A stretch of DNA of 64,000 bases from Daphnia carinata (Eukaryota > Arthropoda > Branchiopoda > Diplostraca > Daphniidae). Location of the stretch: positions 8,284,679 to 8,348,678 of the forward strand of contig NC_081337.1 in NCBI RefSeq assembly GCF_022539665.2, in the 5' to 3' direction. The position numbers and the translations under genes were made by a program. Positions 14,656 to 54,400 of this stretch are shown here, piece after piece; within the stretch, counting starts at the first letter, position 1, and the number at the start of each line of letters is the position of its first letter. The notes under the pieces are model-generated. The model was not told the DNA's origin. It searched no databases and saw nothing but the letters and a program-made list of their open reading frames with translations.

Positions 14656-15576
14656 GTGTGTTTGTGCTGATGGTTGCCTTTGAACAGAATTAAGGACCCC
14701 ACCAGAAAATAGCTGGCGCCAGAGGAGGGGCTCTTGCGATAGATTTATTTTTCGCACGATAGTTTATTTAAGAATTTTTTTTTTTTATTTTCCTTTTCTT
14801 GTACAGTCTACAGGTTGTGATTTTCTCCTTGAAAAAAAAAAAAAAAGAAGAGGTCTCTCATGATCGCCTATTAGCCAGTAAGAATAAGCTAAGAGTCTGC
14901 GCGCTCGTCTCGGACGAATTGAAAAATGTTTGAAAAAAAAAAAAAAAAATCAGAAAAAAAAAAAATAATAATAATAATAACCGTGACGGAGAGTTTGTTT
15001 GAGGAGGGCTCGTAATGGGCCAGAGCTAATCGAACGACTCTGCTAAGCTCAGGCCATTTTTCGTTCGTTCTTTTTCGTGAGATTAGTAATAATTACTCTC
15101 TCTCTCTCTCTCTATCTCTCTCTCGCATGGAGAGATGGTAGTAGCGATGAGACAAAGTATTACAAAAAGCCATTAAAAAAACAAAACAAAACAAAACAAA
15201 AAAATAGCCAATGGTTGGTTTTGTACGACGAGCCGACCCAATCAGCTCGTTTGTTTTGCCGTCCGTCTTCTCATTAGATCTCTCCCATTAAACAACAGCG
15301 ACACGTCTTATTGTTTCTCTCTTTTTTTTTTTCTTTCAAATTTATGCGTCCCTCCTCTGCTACCCAGTCACTTAAAAACAAAACAAAAAACAAAAAAAAA
15401 TCCAAATGCAAATAGTTGCTGTTGGCTGTCTTGCGATCGGTCAGTTATTTATTTTAAACGCACGTCTCTTTGCAGATAATTCCTTGGGCTGTCTGCAACC
15501 GCCGTAGTTGTTGTATCGTCCCGACGTGTAATCATTATAGGTGTGCCAAAAACAACCGCACACTCTACGCTGCTGC

Positions 15577-15577
<1 letters not shown>

Positions 15578-15624
<47 letters not shown>
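15578..15624. repeat. T47 homopolymer
   Basis: Longest uninterrupted T run in the window. Confidence 0.9.
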
Positions 15625-15626
<2 letters not shown>

Positions 15627-16126
15627 CTTTTCTTTTAAACGATGGCCATGTGAACGTACATCAAATGGCGGGCAGCTATTAACTTTTGAGAGAAATCCGA
15701 ATGGATGGCTGTCCGCGGAGGAGGATCAGCTGATAAACCGGGACGACAACTGATTTATGATCCGCTGGCGAAAAGTTGGGAAAGGAATGTGTGTAATGCC
15801 ACCGTCTGAGTTTTGCGCTTTTTTTTTTTTTTTTCTTATTTTATTTAGCTTGTATATCTATTTTTTTATTTTTTTTTTTTTTTGGTTTAAAGCGGACGAA
15901 AAGTGCGCAGTGGCGGAATTCCACTCGTCGTGCAAAGGATCGGGGAAAATGGAAAGACAATGGCTAAGGTGGGCCTTTTTGGTTTCACCGTTACAACGGA
16001 CGTGAATGTAACATAGATATGGCATTTGCTGACGGTGGGCCATTTATAATTTGGTGACAACAGCGCTGCCGGATATCCAAAAGAATGTGTGCGGACAATG
16101 AGGAATGTCCAATGTCCGCGTCATAT

Positions 16127-16168
<42 letters not shown>

Positions 16169-17068
16169 TAAATGACCCGATGACCAAGCGCATTTTTTTT
16201 TTTTTTTTGAATCTCTTTTCTTTCAAAGTCGCTGTTGTTGAAAGAAGTGATTCGATGGGGAGGAAATAATCGAGAGTTCGTTTTGTTATTACATTCGTTC
16301 CCCTCTATTTGGCAAGTTGAATATAAAAACAGCCAACGGCGCTCCAGTTCAAGCAATTCCGGCTAAAAGAGCTGAGATAGAAAAGGCAATTATTACAACT
16401 ACAACAACAAAATAGATGAGATGAAAGAAAAAGGATGTGCCAAAAAAAAAAAAATAATAATAATAATAAATAAATAAACAAAAAGAAGGGAATTTTTTTT
16501 TTCTTTATTCACCGCTCATTATTATGTCCGTCGAGTCGGCCCGTGTCGTTCCTATGACGCGCGTAGCTTTGTACTCTTTGACGGTGATGGATCTCATTGT
16601 CCATAGCGTTTTTTTTTTTTTGTTTTTTTTTTTTTTGTTGTTTTGTTTTTTTTGCGTCTGCGTGTCCGTTTCTTGCATGCCTGCTCCCTTTTGTTTTCAT
16701 TTTATCTTGTTCAATGTCGTCGATTGGCGTTCCTTGGAAAGAACAAAAAAAAAAAAAAAAAAAAAAAAAATTTAAAAAGGGGGGGGGGAGATAAAACGCA
16801 AGAAATAAAAGCGTCAATGATGTGCAACGTTCGACTGGAAGAAGGGGCTTTCGACAGGTGGTTGCAGAGCTTCGTGATTGGGTCAAACATTCGGTTGATT
16901 TCCGTAGCGAAATTAGGCAATCGCATAAATTACCGTGTGTGTCTCGGGGCAGGTAGAAATTCCAGGCTAAAAAGAATAAGGGATTGAAGAATGAATCTAA
17001 CGCATTGTGGACGTCTTTTGCATGTGATTCATTTCAATAGGCCTGTTTTCGTTGTGTGCTTTTCGTTT

Positions 17069-17100
<32 letters not shown>

Positions 17101-18433
17101 CTGAAAGTCTCTTTTGCATTTCCTAATGAGAATCTGCTGGCATTTCCAAATAAAGCTTTGCCCCGTGTGCTATCCTCGACTTCTCTTCTCTTCTCTTTGG
17201 AACCTATCATTATCGAAATGCGCTGGGGCGCTTGTTATTCAGTCTGCTCACGAGAAGTTGACTATACGATTCGTCTGAAGAGGGGCGATGAGATGGTACC
17301 CAGAATAGAACTAAACAAAAAGCCCCCCCCCCCCATTCCCCTAAAAAAAAATTGAATTGTGTGTGTGTGTGTGTGCAGTGGTTAATAACAAACGGCAATT
17401 TTTATGATGATTTATTGGCCTGATCAATTTCTGTATAGAGTCGATAGTTGAAAACGTACGAAGACTGATTATTGGCGAACGGGGCATTCCATCACGTTAT
17501 TCTTGTTTTATTTCATAAACTTGCGGAACGAGCTTCGTTATTCCTTTTTGAAAACACACAAAACAAAATGTGTTTCTACCAGGAAATGAGTTCCTGCCTC
17601 TTTAAAATATTTTTTGGATTATCTGATTTTGTTTGATTTGATGGCCCACCTTTTTCTTTATTGAATTCTTTCGAACGTCCGTTTTCTCTCTTTCGTCTAT
17701 GAACGATGTTATTGCTCCTGGCCGATCGGTTTGAAAAAAAAAAAGAAGAAAGAAAGAAAGGCGTGGATAGACATCGTACATATCAGGTGGAATGCTCCGT
17801 CTATACGTTCTGATCATCGTTTATTATAAATAGCTCTGGAAGAGGCAAGGCACAGGTGGAATGAGCTTTTGGATGGTTACCAAGAGCAGCTTCACTTCTC
17901 TCTCTCTCCCTCTCTCTCTGCCTGCCAACGTGTCTACCCTATTTTTCGTTATTGGCTGGCGCGTTCCATTTCTCTAGGTAATCGAGGCGGGACAGGCGAA
18001 CAACGCAAATTTTTTTTTTTTTTTTCTGTTCTTAAAGGAAATCTAAAATGCTGTTATTCTTCTTCGCGTAGAACTATAACTACCGAGAATATTATCTAAC
18101 CGCGCCCTCTATTTATTCCCGTCTTAAATATTCAAGAAAAGTCTTAATGTAGTCGACTTTTTTTTTTGATTGCGACATGTGGGCTGGACTTCAATATCCC
18201 TCTTGGGGCAAATAAACTTTTAATACCCTGGCTTAAAGCTGCTTTAATCAAGATCCCCCCCCCCCCCCCCCCCCTCTGTTTTTATTCTTCGCTTTCGCCT
18301 GGCCAGCAAAAGAAATTCGTGCGTCACATTTTCTTTCTTTTTCTTTGGCCATTTTCCGGAATGCGTGTACACGTGATTAGCGAAACGTCCTCGCCCGAAG
18401 GCACGGAATGATCTACGATCTCAACCTTTTGTT

Positions 18434-18435
<2 letters not shown>

Positions 18436-18471
<36 letters not shown>
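18436..18471. repeat. T36 homopolymer
   Basis: Uninterrupted T run in non-coding DNA. Confidence 0.9.
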
Positions 18472-18474
<3 letters not shown>

Positions 18475-21400
18475 TCCTGCTCTCTTCCATCACTAGAGCA
18501 CACTGGAATATTTGATGTAATATCACATTCTTCCATTTAAATTATTTATTTTTTTTTTTTTTTGGTGGGGGGGGGGGGGGTGTTTCTCATTTCAATACGT
18601 AAGGTGTTTTAAAATGCCTATTTATTCATTTTTTTTTTTTTTTTTTGCAAATTGTGTCGTGATTTAAAGCAAAAGATTTTCGAATTGCACACACTTGAAA
18701 TGTGGCGCAGCGTATTTTGCTAAAGGTTAGTGAAGGTCGGCGTGACTGTTAGATGATGGCGAGCTCTTCGGAGAAATGAAGTGATGCGCCAATGTGGTAT
18801 TTGTGCGGTACATTTCCTTTATTCTGATTGTAGAACAAAAGGTAGGAAGTACTAGGAAAAATGTTAAGTTTTGAGTTTTAAAAAATAATAAATTTTAAGG
18901 CCGGTTGCTCTATTTCTGTGAGCAAGTTGCATTGTCCAATCATATCTGTCCCGTCCTCGGGCGGGATTAACAAGATCGAAAAAAAAAAAAATAATAAAAT
19001 AAAATAAAGAAAAAGAAAAAGAAAAAGAAAAAGAAATAAAGGAGTCCACGCTAAATGAAGTCCCCGTAATTGAATTTTTTAGTGTTGACCTTCCAACAAT
19101 TTTTGTGGGTGGCGAACGCAACTGGAAGGATCTACATATGTCAGTAAAAGGAAGTTTCAAACCAAACTGCCCATTTTCGGGAATTCGTAACTCGACACAG
19201 GGAGGAGGTAGGTGTGCGGAGGATGGAGAAAACAAAAATGAAAAGAAGCGCGTTATTCATCTTGATTGATTGTCAGTCGCCCCTTTTTGCTCCTCTGTTT
19301 GCCTCCAAATTTGGCCATTTGTCGATGAAACCGATGGCAATCAACCGCACAGCCATTCCGATCCGTCCCGCTCGTAATTCAGGGAGTCTCTTCTCACTGT
19401 GTCCCTCCTTTCTCCTCTAGCGACTGCTCGTTCTCCACTGTTTGTTAGAAGTCGAAGAGGGGGGCTTATTAGAATGAGATAGCATCAGTTCAAAGACTAG
19501 CCGAGTTGTAGACGTTGGCTTCGAAACGCGCAAGCTCGTGATTTTGAATGGCCATGGCTGCGGGCACAAGAATATAAGGCAAGACACGAAAAGACAATAT
19601 CAAACTTCCGTGCAACTGGCCCGTTCGGCTCGCCGACGAGTCATTAGCTCCCCAAAATTGGAGATGAGCTCTTTTAGTTATTTTTTTTTTTTTTTCTTTT
19701 TCTTTTTCTGGCTCTGCTTTCTACCGTCTTAAAAGACTAGTCACAGTCGAATACGTAATCACTGTGACTTGGCCAACCATCTTCTTGTCCCGCTGCGCTA
19801 TTCTTGAACAGTGCCGATATCCTAGACGGGCCCAGAGAATGAGTTAAAAATGAAATGAGATACGGTACAACTTGGTAGCCGTATTCACGGGTATTGTGGG
19901 GTCTACTGCTATTATTATTATCTTCATTATTACATAGTGGAGGTCTTAACTGCGTTGCGCCGGACGGGGATCTAGGGCAGACTCTTGTGTCAGGGGGCCC
20001 CTCCAGATCACTTTAACGGTAATCTACCAAAAAGCTCCGGGACCGTGTCGTCCTTTAAAGCGTAACCTACTTCCTCTCGCTGTATTGTCTCTGAATGTCG
20101 GGTGTTATTTTACATTCATCACCGAGGCTTTTAGAAAACGCTTCTCTTTTTATGTAAATGCAATTTTTGAAACGAGAATGTGCCGTGAACTTTGTGAACA
20201 TGACCAACAGTTAGGACCGCGGCGTGTTCAATTATTAGATTTGTTTTTTGTTTTTTTTTTCTTCGCTGGCCCAACCGCGGCGAAGCGACGCACCTGCATC
20301 ACCATGGCCATTTCGAGTCTACCTGATTGGGTCTTAAAAATTATTTGTATAACATGTTGCACCTTTTTATTTTCTGCCTTCTAGTTTTTCGTTTTTTTGG
20401 ATGGGGGGAGGCTGGCCTTCATTCTACTTATTTGGTTTCTGCTCTTAAGACCGAGCGGTTAATGCTGCGCTCCAGTTGCCCCCCAGCTCCGTGATTGTTC
20501 TTCACGCAATCTTCTTCTTTTTTTTTTTCGTCTTTATGTGTCTTGTTTGGACGATACGAAGTTCCAAATGGGAAGAGAAAAAGAAGCAAACACTCCCCGC
20601 GAGGCAAATCTAATTATTGGGCGCCATTTCTTTTCTTTTTTTTCTTTTTTTTAAGTTTTGGTATGTATGAACTTGAATGAGACCGATATGTGTGATGCTC
20701 TCAATTTCCATGGTGAGAAGACGAATTGAATGAATACGCTGTGGCGTTTCAATGACGCAATGCCACGGTCAGTGGTTAGAAAGCAACCGGTCGTGAAAGA
20801 TGCGATAAGATGGGACGTCGGGGAAGAGAACCCAAAAAGAATCTTGTTTCATTGTTTAGGTATATAACTAGTTAACCACGAAACCACAGATCATTTCGTT
20901 GCGTTCATGGAGGAATACCAGGTTTTTTTTTTGGTTTTTTTTTGTAGCATTTCTGTTTTTAATTGTTTTTTTGGTTTTTTTAAGTTTTTTTTTTTTTCAG
21001 CACTGCAAAATTACCATTTTTGGCCCAAATTTAAAACCATAAAAAAAGATATACATGAATATATTCTTGAACATTTTAGTGTATTGCAGTTTTCCGGTCT
21101 GTATGTTTGACCGCAATTCAGCGAGTTGCATCCTTCTTTTGTTGTGTTTTCGAATTCTTGATTTTGATTCAAGAAGTTCTCACCGCTGTTGATAGATGGC
21201 GTATGTCCTTCTCTCTACCGGCTTTCGCCGCCATTTGAAACCTCGTGTTCCACTTGGACAGTGTGCTTGCAGCGTGTGGTGTTTCCTTGAAAAAAGTAGA
21301 GGTCAACCTCTAAAAATGTGTACTTTATTCCTTCACTGTAAGGACAGGTGTTGTGACAATGGAAACTATCAAACGAAGAAATCGTTTTTGCATTTATCTG

Positions 21401-22086
21401 CCGAAACGTTTGCTGGCAGACATCAACGCATCAACAGCGTGGAGATGTTGGCTGCATTCCTGTGTGATGTATGCACCTCTTAAAGAGCCTTGATGTTTTC
21501 GAGTTTTGCAAACAATGGCTTGTCGTTGATTGACCTGTCTCTCTGACATTGCATGGGCGTTGCACTTGACGCATGACACAATCCTGCATGTCCTTCACGA
21601 CCCTCCAGCTCCACCCATAGTACCCATAATGAGATTGGCAATCAAGAACGTGATCGTACCCACCTCGACGAACCTTTTTTTTTCTCTTTATCTTTTTTCT
21701 CTGGCGTTTTGGTTATGGCGTTTGCCGTCCCTGTTTGTCTGATTCGGATCTAAATTCCCTAACTCCATAGTTGTCATGAACCTACTATGGCTTCAATTTG
21801 ACGTGCATTGAACCCAGTTTTGTTTTTTTGATTGGCAAAACAAATTTAAAGAAAAATGAAAACAAAAACAAATGAATGTTTAAGACCGAAATGGCAATAG
21901 TCGTATTTAAATGGGCGCTTAGAAAGACTGGAATAATGGCGACATCAATGGCCAATTGCCCAATCTTGGTCCAAACTGAAGTGTCGCCATTACGTAGAAA
22001 TGAACGAGCGAAGATAAAATAATCCAAGACAATTAAAAGTTGCTCCAATGTTTTAATTCCTTTTTTTTTCTTTTTATCATTTTCAG

Positions 22087-50089
<28,003 letters not shown>

Positions 50090-50273
50090 AAGGAATGTGT
50101 CATGTTTTGACTGTTTTTTTTTTTTTTAATTCAGTTCCACTATGCATTTTTTTGTATAACTCCTTTTCATTATCCATTATCTTTGTCATGTATGACACAT
50201 CGAGTAAAATCAGACAAGTCGGTCAAATAAGTATTGTTTTGCTCAGCGCAGTGGATTGAGTTTTATCCCTTGA

Positions 50274-50340
50274 ATGTATAGTGGCCATGTCCCTTATCCT
50301 CCTCATTATGTTTTTAATAAGGGATGTGGACTCTATACAT
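50274..50340 (+). ncRNA. 67-base hairpin, microRNA-precursor-like
   Basis: Arms 50274-50298 and 50316-50340 flank a 17-base loop. Of 25 opposed positions I count 20 Watson-Crick pairs, 2 G-U pairs and 3 mismatches, one at the loop edge. The G-U pairs (50288 with 50326, 50289 with 50325) only hold in + strand RNA. Length and loop fit a microRNA precursor, or a structured element in the 3' UTR. I did not recognise a known mature microRNA in it. Confidence 0.4.
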
Positions 50341-50499
50341 GAAATGTACCCAATTCTTCCCTCCCCCACTCCCTCCATACGCCATAACTACAGTTTTTAT
50401 GTATAATGTCTTTAATTATTGTATTGACTAACATTTCACCTAAAACTCAGGTTATGCAAAAACCCGAGATTTGCGTTGTTAATTCACGCCATGATACAC

Positions 50500-50623
50500 G
50501 AGCTTCGTCGAAACTAGTATTGCAAGGTGATGGTCTGGAGAAAAAAAGACCTATGGACTAGTTCCAGTCTCATGCATGCCGTCGTGTTAAAACAAAAAGG
50601 TTAACATTCCCTCGACGAAGCTC
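50500..50623 (+). repeat. 12-bp inverted repeat around a 100-base centre
   Basis: GAGCTTCGTCGA at 50500-50511 is the exact reverse complement of 50612-50623. Inside, AACTAGT (50512-50518) can pair with ACTAGTT (50557-50563) and GGTCT (50532-50536) with AGACC (50548-50552). The whole could fold as a branched RNA structure in the 3' UTR. Confidence 0.5.
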
Positions 50624-51149
50624 TCATTCCCTCTTCTTTTCAATTACATACAAAAAAAACTGTCACTCCATACGAATTGCTTGCAGGAGGCGACAGAATT
50701 ATATTCAGCATAAAGCTCCAGATATATTCCATGTGTTTGTAAAGCAAATTAACACGAGTTAGCTGTTGGTGTACTTCTATCCATATTATGAAATGCGACT
50801 GAAATATATAGTTTTCCCTGATCGTTACCTTCTATCTTTGAAGCATCAGTAATCAACTTTCTTATTTATTGATTTATTTTTTTGGCCTCGAACGTTGTTT
50901 TTCTTTTTAGTTTATTATTTGTTTGCCGAATGCTGTTAGCGTTAACCGCTTGCAATACGTGCGGCAGATGGCGTTAAAAACGGATTTGGCGGTTTTCTTA
51001 CCAACGTTGCAATTATTTCAAACTTTTATTTTTTATTTTTCCACGTTCGCGCCACTTGTTGAACTTCGTGTGTCGAGGGTAGTAGGAACACGTGTTCTAC
51101 TCTCGGTAGTCGGTACTGCGTTTCAAAAAACAAATTGATTGGTGTCAAA

Positions 51150-51412
51150 ATGCACATTGAAAAAGTACATACTTTTTTTCGCTAAGTTCATGATTGAGTA
51201 TAAAGGCAGCTTATTTAACCAATTTTATCATAGGTTATTATCGAGGGATTTAAAACCTTCAGAAACAAAACAGTTTTGTGTCTGAAACCGGGTCTCAACG
51301 TAATAGGTATGGTGTTCACTGACATTAAATGTTGGATTACATGTCTCAAATGTTTATTATTGTTCTGTTCAGTTGGGAGAAATGGAGCTGGCAAAACTAA
51401 TGTCATGTGTGG
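51150..51412 (+). CDS. SMC3: SMC3 exons 1-3: N-terminus and Walker A
   Basis: MHIEK is encoded by a 15-base first exon; VIIEGFKTFRNKTV follows, matching VIIQGFRSYRDQTV of human SMC3. GRNGAGKTN at residues 31-39 is Walker A with its Lys (37) and Thr (38) intact. The ATG at 51150 is chosen because it aligns with the family start. Confidence 0.92.
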
Positions 51413-54400
51413 TACGTATTGTCAGAAACCAACTCTAATTGTTTCTTTCTTTCTTTAGTATTAATATTTCTCCTAAAATGTTTTCAAGCCATACGGTTTG
51501 TGTTGTCACACGAGTTTCATCACCTTTCTCAGAGAGAAAGAGAGAATTTCCTGCATAGCTCAGCTGGGTTCCGTGCCACATCTGCTTATGTTGAAATAAT
51601 TTTCAATAATGAAGATAGACGTTTACCAGTGAGTTAAGTGCTATCATGCAGATCTCGAGTAGCCTTAGTTTCCCTTAAATTCTAATAGGAAGAAACAAAA
51701 GAAGTGAGCTTAAGGCGAGAAATAACATCAACCAAAGATGTTTACCTGCTCAATGGACGTAGCATTTTGAAGCATCAAGTTCAGAATGCTTTGCAATTTG
51801 CTGGGTTTTCCAAAGTTAACCCATACTACATTATAAAGCAAGGACAAGTACGGTTTTTTTTCTTGAAAACACATCCTTTATGCTTGAATGTGTGGCCTAA
51901 CTGGTGGATGCAATAATAATTATTATTATTATCTTTTTATTTTTTGCAGATAAATAATTTAGCGATGTTGTCGAACGAGAAACGACTGGCACTACTCTCA
52001 GAAATAACAGGGGCTGGTTTATGGAAAGAAATTCGACCTAAAGATGATTCACTTCTCAAAGGTTTTCCGTAATTTGCAATTGGCTTAGGGAATTTAGGCA
52101 AATTTAATTCCATCCGTGTTACCATTGTTTTCTATTGAAACTATATTTTTAGATGCGGAATTTAAAATCACGGAGCTGAGAGAACTTGTTAAAGAAACGG
52201 AAGACGACCTCACGCGTTTAGAAAAAGATGAACGTCAATATCGGAAGTGGTCAGAAATCAATACAAAGAAACGAGCCGTCGAAGCAACTTTGGCTAGGAA
52301 AGAACAGGCACAACTGGTAGAATGCATAGCGAAGGTAACTAACAAATGTAATTTAACAAAATTCGTGTAATTCCATGGTTTACAATCTGTTTAGGCGAAG
52401 ATGCAATTGAGTAACGCACAAACTGAAGGCCAGACAGCAAGCGCTGAAATGGCACAAAAAAATGAAAACGTAGCCGAAGTCGAGAGACGCTCCAAATTGT
52501 ACCAATCGGAATTTCGTGCAGCTCAAGGGAGACTGAAATATCTAGCAGAAATTGCTCAGGACCTTGCGCTGGAACATAGCAAGCTGGAGCTAGAACTAAC
52601 TGACAAACGCGAAAGATCAGCAAATAACAATACGGTAAGCATTTCTACTTAAGTAATACACCCAATCCTAAGTTTACTTCCACGGACGCGCGAATTACAG
52701 GAGAAGCTCAGCGAGGAGCTGTTGCGTATTGAAAGAGAAATATCCGAGAAGAACGAGGAACTTTTAGTTGTATGTAATGACTACGATACAACAAAGCGTG
52801 AAGAATTCGAGATTAATGCAAGGTGGGGTATAACTATTCTGAATGATATCTAATTCTAAACCTTTTGGTTCAAATTAGATTGATGCTGGACGAGCAGCGC
52901 CGCCAACAACTTTTTACAAAACTTGGGCGGGAGGCCTTATTTTCTTCTATACAGGAAAGAAACCACTGGATTAAAGACGAACAATGGTTTGAAATGGTAG
53001 TTCTATGCATCGTGAAAAATCCTTAGTCTCTAAATTCTCTATATACAGTAAATTAAATCGGCTCATTCTCCAAGAAGAGGAAGAGCTGCGAAATATCACC
53101 GAAGACATGAAGGACGAAGAATTGAAGGCAAAAACTTTGGAAACCGTTATAGCGGTATGTTGGCACGAAAAACTTCTCTTTTTCATACTTCACGTAACAT
53201 CCTTTTCTGTCGTGTGTTAACGTCAGGGTATCGAGGATGAAAAATTGGCAGCTCTGAACTCGGTGAAAATACTGAATCAACGTAAGCAAGACTTACTATT
53301 GGAGCAAAGGAGATTACGAATGTCCCGCAAGTACCGTATCAAATGCTGCATTTCAGTTTAGAACATTTCCTTGACATGTTTTTTTTTTTTTTTTTTTTTT
53401 ATTAACTTTAGTGAATTATGGCGGAAAGAGTGCGACGTACGTGACCACTGGAAACAATCGTATGACAAACTGGAAAGACTCAAGTGCCAACTTAGGAGTG
53501 CAATGTTTTCGGTAAAAGCAAACTTTTACGTTGTTTGAGTTTGCTTTGTTATAGCTAGATGCTTAATACTTAATAAGCAAAACTATTATTACAGCAAACC
53601 CAAGTCTTGGAAGGTATTGCAATGATACTTGATAACATGAAAAGAGAAGGACAAGGCACCCTTGCCTTTGATATGGCATCTCAGTATCGTGGCTTACTGA
53701 TCGATCAGTTTACATGTGCAGATGAAGTATGCTGTGCCATCGACGCTGTGGGGGGGAACAGGTTATGATATTGCAATGATTTTCATACACTTTTAGAAAT
53801 GATGTTTAACATGAACTTACATTACCCCTCGCAGACTCTTCTACAGTATCACTGATACCGATGAAGCGGCTTCTGAGATACTGAAATGGATTAATAAGGA
53901 ACCTTACAAAAATGGGTTTGGCTTACCGGGTTCATTTAATTTCTATGCTCGCAATCGGCTTAAAAGAACTCCTCCAATCGGCCCCATCAGGGTATGCAGT
54001 TCATTACTATACAGAGGTTTTTAATCCAATTAATAACTGGCAAACAGAATCAAGATGATGTGATGCCAATGATGACCATAGTGAACTGTGCCCCCGAAAT
54101 GACGCCTGTTGTGGAACAGATTTTCGGCCGTGTGCTTGTGTGTAGGGACTTCGATGTTGCTTTACGCACCGCGAAAACGTATGACATAGATTGCGTCACG
54201 TTAGAAGGAGACACGGTAAATATATTATTAGTTGCATGTCTTGTTTGTTCTGCCAAGTAAGTTATAAATTTTAGGTTCGAAGGAACGGTGTTCTTAATGG
54301 TGGTTACCGCAATATTGCTCATTCTGGCTCCAAGATCTATTTTGAATTGAAACAAACAAGGGAAGTAGAACAAACTGAATTGGCCTACCTGCATGAAGTG

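Larger units (their letters stand above)
9560..22086. other. Homopolymer-rich, probably intronic DNA
   Basis: I see no coding exon here. The stretch contains very long runs (T47 at 15578-15624, T36 at 18436-18471), (TC)17 at 14617-14650, an (AAAAG)n tract near 19006-19035 and many shorter T and A runs. Between about 19740 and 20100 the homopolymers are nearly absent. That interval starts with a perfect 9-bp inverted repeat, 19739-19747 with 19761-19769. I cannot assign a function to it. Confidence 0.55.
50090..51149. other. 3' flank of ABTB3-like gene and SMC3 upstream region
   Basis: About 1 kb with no coding frame. It probably contains the 3' UTR of the ABTB3-like gene; I saw no canonical AATAAA. 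It contains two inverted-repeat structures, listed separately. The SMC3 promoter must lie in its right part or just upstream of 51150. Homopolymer density falls sharply from here onward. Confidence 0.6.

Noticed and set aside
21196-21483. 95-codon Cys-rich open frame on the + strand
   Set aside because: No family recognised, no splice signals, only one uninterrupted frame of modest length.
50500-50623. Resemblance of the inverted-repeat arms to a known arthropod microRNA (miR-981-like tcgacgaa)
   Set aside because: Only eight bases agree; the rest of the mature sequence does not fit.
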